Assembly (NCBI RefSeq): GCF_022836935.1
Contig: NZ_CP083239.1
Location: 4,106,001 to 4,170,000 of the forward strand
Origin: Ancylobacter polymorphus
GTDB taxonomy: Bacteria > Pseudomonadota > Alphaproteobacteria > Rhizobiales > Xanthobacteraceae
Direction of reading: 5' to 3'
Length of the DNA stretch: 64,000 nt
The notes under the pieces are model-generated. The model worked only from the letters and a program-made list of their open reading frames with translations, was not told where the DNA came from and did no database searches. Made by a program: the position numbers and the translations under genes. This document shows, piece after piece, positions 60,379 through 64,000 of this stretch (position 1 is the stretch's first letter; every line of letters begins with the position of its first letter).

Positions 60379-61478
60379 TGGCAGCCGATTCCAAAGCACC
60401 CGCGCCGAGCCCTCGTGCCCCGTGGCACGTCGCCGGGCTACGGCTGATCGGCACCTATGCGCTCGCCGCCGCGGCGGGCTATGCCGCCTCGCTCCTTCAC
60501 ATCCCCCTGCCCTGGATGCTCGGCCCGCTCTTCGTCTGCGGCCTGCTGAACGTCTCCGGCGTGCCCTTGCAGGCCGGGTGGCATCTGCGCGAGATCGGGC
60601 AGGTCATTGTCGGCCTCGCCATCGGCATGCGCTTCACCCCGCATCTGCTGCTGGTGTCGCTGGAGCTGCTGCCCGCGATGCTGGTGGCGACGCTCTACAT
60701 CATCCTCGCCACCTTCATCGGCGCGCTCATCATGCGGCCGCTGGCGCGCATCGACGCCACCACCGCCTTCTTCGCCACCGCCGCCGGCGGCATGGCCGAC
60801 ATGGCGGTGGTGGCGGCGGCGCGGGGCGGCGACACCAACGCCGTCTCCATCGTCCACGCGCTGCGGGTGACCACGGTGGTCAGCATCGTGCCGTTCATGG
60901 TGTTCGCCTTCGGCGAGGCCGGCAACGTCAACACGGCCGATCCCGCTGCCTCGCACGATCTACTGTTGCTCGGCCTCGCGCTTGTCATCGCCTATCTCGG
61001 CGCGCAGGCGCTGCGCCCAACGGTCATCCCGAATCCGTGGCTGCTTGGCTCGCTGCTGCCGAGCGCGGCGCTGGGCGCCTCCGGCCTGCTCAATGTCGCG
61101 GTGCCCGGCATCCTCATCATCGCCGCGCAGATCATGATCGGGGTGTGGCTGAGCATGCGCTTCCGGCGCGACCTGTTCGTGCGCCTGCCGCGCGTCGCCG
61201 CCTCCGGCCTGCTGATCGGCGTGCTGCTGATCGCCGCCGCCGCCGTCGGGGCAGAAGCGCTGTCACTGGCCACCGGCCTGCCGCTCACCACCAGCTTCCT
61301 CGCCCTCGCCCCGGCGGCGATCACCGAAATGGTGCTCACCGCCAAGGCGATGCACGCCGATGCCGAGCTGGTGACCGCCTTTCACATCGTCCGCATCGCG
61401 GTGATCTCGTCGACCATCCTGATCGTCTTCCGCATCTACCGCTTCGTGCTGAGGAGCCATTATGAATCTGGGGTTTGA
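60378..61478 (+). CDS. AbrB family membrane protein
   Basis: 366-residue integral membrane protein of the AbrB (PF05145) family, named from E. coli AbrB, a membrane protein often miscalled a transcription regulator. It has about ten hydrophobic segments in two related halves: PLPWMLGPLFVCGLLNVSG...GQVIVGLAIGMRFTP and IPNPWLLGSLLPSAALGASG...AAQIMIGVWLSMRF. Frequently linked to tripartite transporters; the substrate is unknown. It overlaps the SDR gene by 17 bp. Confidence 0.85.
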   Translation: MAADSKAPAPSPRAPWHVAGLRLIGTYALAAAAGYAASLLHIPLPWMLGPLFVCGLLNVSGVPLQAGWHLREIGQVIVGLAIGMRFTPHLLLVSLELLPAMLVATLYIILATFIGALIMRPLARIDATTAFFATAAGGMADMAVVAAARGGDTNAVSIVHALRVTTVVSIVPFMVFAFGEAGNVNTADPAASHDLLLLGLALVIAYLGAQALRPTVIPNPWLLGSLLPSAALGASGLLNVAVPGILIIAAQIMIGVWLSMRFRRDLFVRLPRVAASGLLIGVLLIAAAAVGAEALSLATGLPLTTSFLALAPAAITEMVLTAKAMHADAELVTAFHIVRIAVISSTILIVFRIYRFVLRSHYESGV

Positions 61479-62256
61479 CGGCCGCCGCGCCGTCATCGTC
61501 GGCGGCAGCTACGGCATTGGCGAGGCCACCGCCGCGATCCTGCTGCGCGAGGGAGCGCAGGTGATCATCGCCTCGCGCAGCCGCGACAATCTCGACGCCG
61601 CCCGCGCCCGGCTGGAGACCGCCACCGGCCGCGCGCCCGACGTGTTCGTCGCCGATGTGGTGAAGGACGGTGCCGCCGCCGAGGCGCTGATGGCCGAGGC
61701 GCGCCGCCGCTGGGGCGCGCTCGATATCCTCGTCAGCGCGGTCGGCGGCAGCGTGCGGGCAGATTTCGACACGCTGAGCGATGCCGACTGGCTCGCCAGC
61801 TACGAATTCAACGTGCTCTCCACTGTCCGCTCTGTGCGCGCCGCTCTCCCCCTGCTCATCGCGGGCGACGCGCCGGCCGTGGTGACGCTGGGCGCGGCGG
61901 CGGCGAAGATGCCCTATGCCCACCAGATCATGACCAATGTCCACAAGGCCGGGCTGCTCGGCCTCGTGAAGACGCTGGCGCTCGAACTCGGCGAGAAGGG
62001 CATCCGCATCAACGCGGTCGGGCCGGGCCGCACCAAAACCGCGCTGTGGATCAACCGCGCCACCAAAATGGCTGCCGAGCGCGGCGTGCCGGTGGACGAG
62101 ATCTACGCGGAATTCGCGGAAGAAATCCCGCTGAAACGCTTCGCCGAGCCGGACGAGATCGCGGTCATGGTCGCGTGGCTCGCCAGCCCGCTCGCCAGCT
62201 ACATCACCGGCCAATCCATCAATGTCGACGGCGGCATCGCGCGCGGCCTCGTTTAA
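61462..62256 (+). CDS. SDR family protein with altered catalytic residues
   Basis: 264-residue short-chain dehydrogenase fold. The cofactor motif is VGGSYGIGEA (about 14-23), then the NNAG-equivalent is SAVGGS, and RINAVGPGRTKT and the C-terminal YITGQSINVDGG are normal. At the active site, where Ser and YxxxK are expected, the sequence reads TLGAAAAKMPYAHQIMT followed by NVHKAGLLG. The lysine is kept, but Ser and Tyr of the classical triad are replaced (Ala/Gly and Thr by position). It could be a non-classical SDR or use the displaced Tyr. It is between AbrB-type and MmgE/PrpD genes. Confidence 0.83.
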   Translation: MNLGFDGRRAVIVGGSYGIGEATAAILLREGAQVIIASRSRDNLDAARARLETATGRAPDVFVADVVKDGAAAEALMAEARRRWGALDILVSAVGGSVRADFDTLSDADWLASYEFNVLSTVRSVRAALPLLIAGDAPAVVTLGAAAAKMPYAHQIMTNVHKAGLLGLVKTLALELGEKGIRINAVGPGRTKTALWINRATKMAAERGVPVDEIYAEFAEEIPLKRFAEPDEIAVMVAWLASPLASYITGQSINVDGGIARGLV

Positions 62257-62267
62257 AGGAGAACAGA

Positions 62268-63635
62268 ATGTCCCACAAAGACGTCACCCGCCAGCTCGCC
62301 GCCTGGATCGTCGGCTGCAAGCTCGCCGACATTCCCGCCTCGGTTCAGGCCGAGGGCGTGCGCACCTTCTTCAACTGGATGGGCTGCGCCGTCGGCGGCG
62401 CCCGCCACGAGACGGTGGACCGCGCGCTCGCCGGAATCTCGCCCTTCGCCGGCAAGCCGCAGGCGACCGTGATCGGGCGCGGCGAGCGGCTGGACGTGCC
62501 GAACGCGGCGCTGATCAACGGCATCTCCTCGCATGTGCTCGACTATGACGACACCCATCTGAAGACCATCATCCACCCCGCCGGCCCGGTCGCCTCCGCT
62601 TTGCTGGCGGCGGCGGAATATCACCCAATGACCGGCGCGGACTTCCTCAACGCGCTGATCGTCGGCGTGGAAGTGGAGTGCCGGATCGGCAACAGCGTCT
62701 ATCCCGCCCATTACGATCGCGGCTGGCACATCACCGGCACGACCGGCGTGTTCGGCGCCGCCGCCGCCGTCGGCCACATGCTGAAGCTCGACGCCACCCA
62801 GATGACCTGGGCGCTCGGCATCGCCGCGACGCAGGCCTCGGGACTGCGCGAAATGTTCGGCACCATGTGCAAGAGCTTGCATCCCGGCGCAGCCGCCCGC
62901 AACGGCGCGCTCGCCGCCTTCCTCGCCAAGGCCGGCTTCGACAGTTCGCTGCAGGCGATCGAGGCGCCGCGCGGCTTCGCCAATGTGCTCTCCACCAAGC
63001 AGGATTATAACGAGATCCTCGGCGGGCTGGGCGAGACCTGGGAAGCGGGCCTCAACTCCTACAAGCCCTTCGCCTGCGGCATCGTCATCCACCCCACCAT
63101 CGACGGCTGCCAGCAGCTGCGCGAGGAGCTGGGCGACGCAGTGAACCAGATCGCCGCCGTGCGCCTGCGCACCCATCCGCTGGTGCTGGAACTCACCGGC
63201 AAGCGCACGCCGAAGACCGGGCTGGAGACCAAGTTCAGTGTCTTCCACGCCGCCGCCTGCGCCCTGCTGCGCGGCGATGGTTCGCCCACCGCCTTCACCG
63301 ACGAGGCGGCCAACGCGCCGGATATCATCGCCCTGCGCGACAAGGTGGACGCCACCTCCGACACCGCCATCCACGAGGCCTCCGTGGTGATCGAGGTGGA
63401 GTTCAATGACGGCCGCACGATCGAGAAGACCATCGACCGCGCCATCGGCAGCCACGACAAGCCGCTGAGCAACGAGCACCTCGCGCGCAAATTCGCCCAC
63501 CAGTCGGCGCTGGTCGTCGGCGACGAGGTGACGGAACGGCTCATGGCGCTGTGCTGGCGCCTGCCGGAGCTGACCGATGCCGGCGAGATCGCCCGCGCCT
63601 CGGTGCCGGCCGGCCTGCGCGACGCGGCGGAGTGA
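62268..63635 (+). CDS. MmgE/PrpD family protein
   Basis: 455-residue protein of the 2-methylcitrate dehydratase-like (MmgE/PrpD) family, which also contains iminodisuccinate epimerase and cis-aconitate decarboxylase. NGISSHVLDYDDTHLKTIIHPAGPV, GWHITGTTGVFGAAAAVG and MFGTMCKSLHPGAAARNG are the family motifs. AAAGGAGAAC precedes ATG 62268. With an IPMDH-like enzyme next door and a carboxylate transporter opposite, a role in breaking down an imported di- or tricarboxylate is likely; the substrate is not known. Confidence 0.88.
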   Translation: MSHKDVTRQLAAWIVGCKLADIPASVQAEGVRTFFNWMGCAVGGARHETVDRALAGISPFAGKPQATVIGRGERLDVPNAALINGISSHVLDYDDTHLKTIIHPAGPVASALLAAAEYHPMTGADFLNALIVGVEVECRIGNSVYPAHYDRGWHITGTTGVFGAAAAVGHMLKLDATQMTWALGIAATQASGLREMFGTMCKSLHPGAAARNGALAAFLAKAGFDSSLQAIEAPRGFANVLSTKQDYNEILGGLGETWEAGLNSYKPFACGIVIHPTIDGCQQLREELGDAVNQIAAVRLRTHPLVLELTGKRTPKTGLETKFSVFHAAACALLRGDGSPTAFTDEAANAPDIIALRDKVDATSDTAIHEASVVIEVEFNDGRTIEKTIDRAIGSHDKPLSNEHLARKFAHQSALVVGDEVTERLMALCWRLPELTDAGEIARASVPAGLRDAAE

Positions 63636-64000
63636 GCGCGGTGACGACACACGCCCCTCTGCGCATCGGCGTTCTCAATGGCGACGATATCGGCCATGAG
63701 ATCGTCCCCGCCGCCCACGCCATCGCCGATGCGGCGGCGCGGGCGAGCGGCCTCGCCATTGACTGGCGCCCCATGCCGCTCGGCCGCAAGGCGCTGGACG
63801 AGCTGGGCCACACCATGCCGCCGGGCACGCTGGAGACGCTCGGCACGCTCGACGGCTTCATCCTCGGGCCCATCGGACATCAGGCCTATCCCAAGGTGCC
63901 GGAGGCGATCAACCCGCACCCGATCCTGCGCAAGAGCTTCGATCTGTTCGCCAATGTGCGCCCCACCCGCTCCTATCCCGGGCTCGGCTGCCTCTATGAC
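63632..64000 (+). CDS. Isocitrate/isopropylmalate dehydrogenase family, N-terminal part
   Basis: Truncated by the window end; 123 codons are visible. It starts at GTG 63632, overlapping the MmgE/PrpD stop by four bases (GTG 63641 is possible). IGVLNGDDIGHEIVPAAHAIADAA is the cofactor-binding start of decarboxylating beta-hydroxyacid dehydrogenases, and ILRKSFDLFANVRPTRSYPG contains the substrate-binding arginines (LRK, NVRP). The family oxidises and decarboxylates 2-hydroxy acids such as tartrate, isopropylmalate or isocitrate. It continues the carboxylate catabolic operon. Confidence 0.87.
   Translation, partial: MSAVTTHAPLRIGVLNGDDIGHEIVPAAHAIADAAARASGLAIDWRPMPLGRKALDELGHTMPPGTLETLGTLDGFILGPIGHQAYPKVPEAINPHPILRKSFDLFANVRPTRSYPGLGCLYD

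Overview
The window is GC-rich, gene-dense DNA from an alphaproteobacterium, most likely of the Hyphomicrobiales (Xanthobacteraceae-like). This rests on at least seven promoters of the alphaproteobacterial EcfG (general stress response) type, DUF2934, DUF3008 and GlsB stress proteins, a BigR-type sulfide operon, nikKMLQO nickel uptake, carnitine catabolism, and two polyol ABC cassettes with SorC-family regulators. The genus is an inference. No rRNA, tRNA, CRISPR array, insertion sequence or prophage was found; this reads as ordinary chromosome.

Layout. 1-7100: a gene end, dusA, a TauE/SafE exporter, a large autotransporter carrying a nuclease/phosphodiesterase-like domain, and a DeoR regulator. 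7100-15000: stress genes (DUF2934, topoisomerase IB, DUF4142, a zinc alcohol dehydrogenase) and an NsrR-type locus with HPP-CBS and reductase-PAS proteins. 15000-17000: ureidoglycolate lyase and dihydropyrimidinase. 17194-21194: nikKMLQO with a canonical NikR operator and an unusual NikR. 21254-26043: a stress membrane protein, then carnitine catabolism and uptake. 26177-37851: an inositol-phosphatase-like gene divergent from a polyol operon (binding protein, SIS protein, two permeases, epimerase, SorC regulator, ATPase, two dehydrogenases, FGGY kinase).

38001-41502 is a compact stress island: DUF2934, a ROK kinase whose motif order looks circularly permuted, a PF04120 membrane protein, DUF3008, a YciE-like ferritin-fold protein and a proline-rich protein. 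41519-50257 is a second polyol operon (mannitol/sorbitol type): HAD phosphatase, SorC regulator, ABC transporter, mannitol-type dehydrogenase and fructokinase, giving uptake, oxidation to a ketose and phosphorylation. 50313-53645 is a BigR sulfide operon behind a 34-bp near-perfect palindrome. 54047-56562 pairs a haloacetate-dehalogenase-like hydrolase with a four-domain rhodanese. 56743-64000 holds a tctCBA carboxylate transporter whose tctC is frameshifted, divergent from an AbrB membrane protein, an SDR, an MmgE/PrpD protein and the start of an isopropylmalate-dehydrogenase-like gene.

The strongest new signals are: seven exact GGAAC-N16/17-CGTT promoters placed 20-40 bp before stress genes, two of them head to head; the permuted ROK kinase under such a promoter; a NikR lacking all four classical nickel ligands but carrying a His-rich tail; a motif TGTTGACAGTT shared by two separate catabolic loci; and a reductase-PAS fusion divergent from an NsrR-like gene. 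Starts were chosen from Shine-Dalgarno sequences, promoter positions and conserved N-termini, so many are shorter than the longest open frame.
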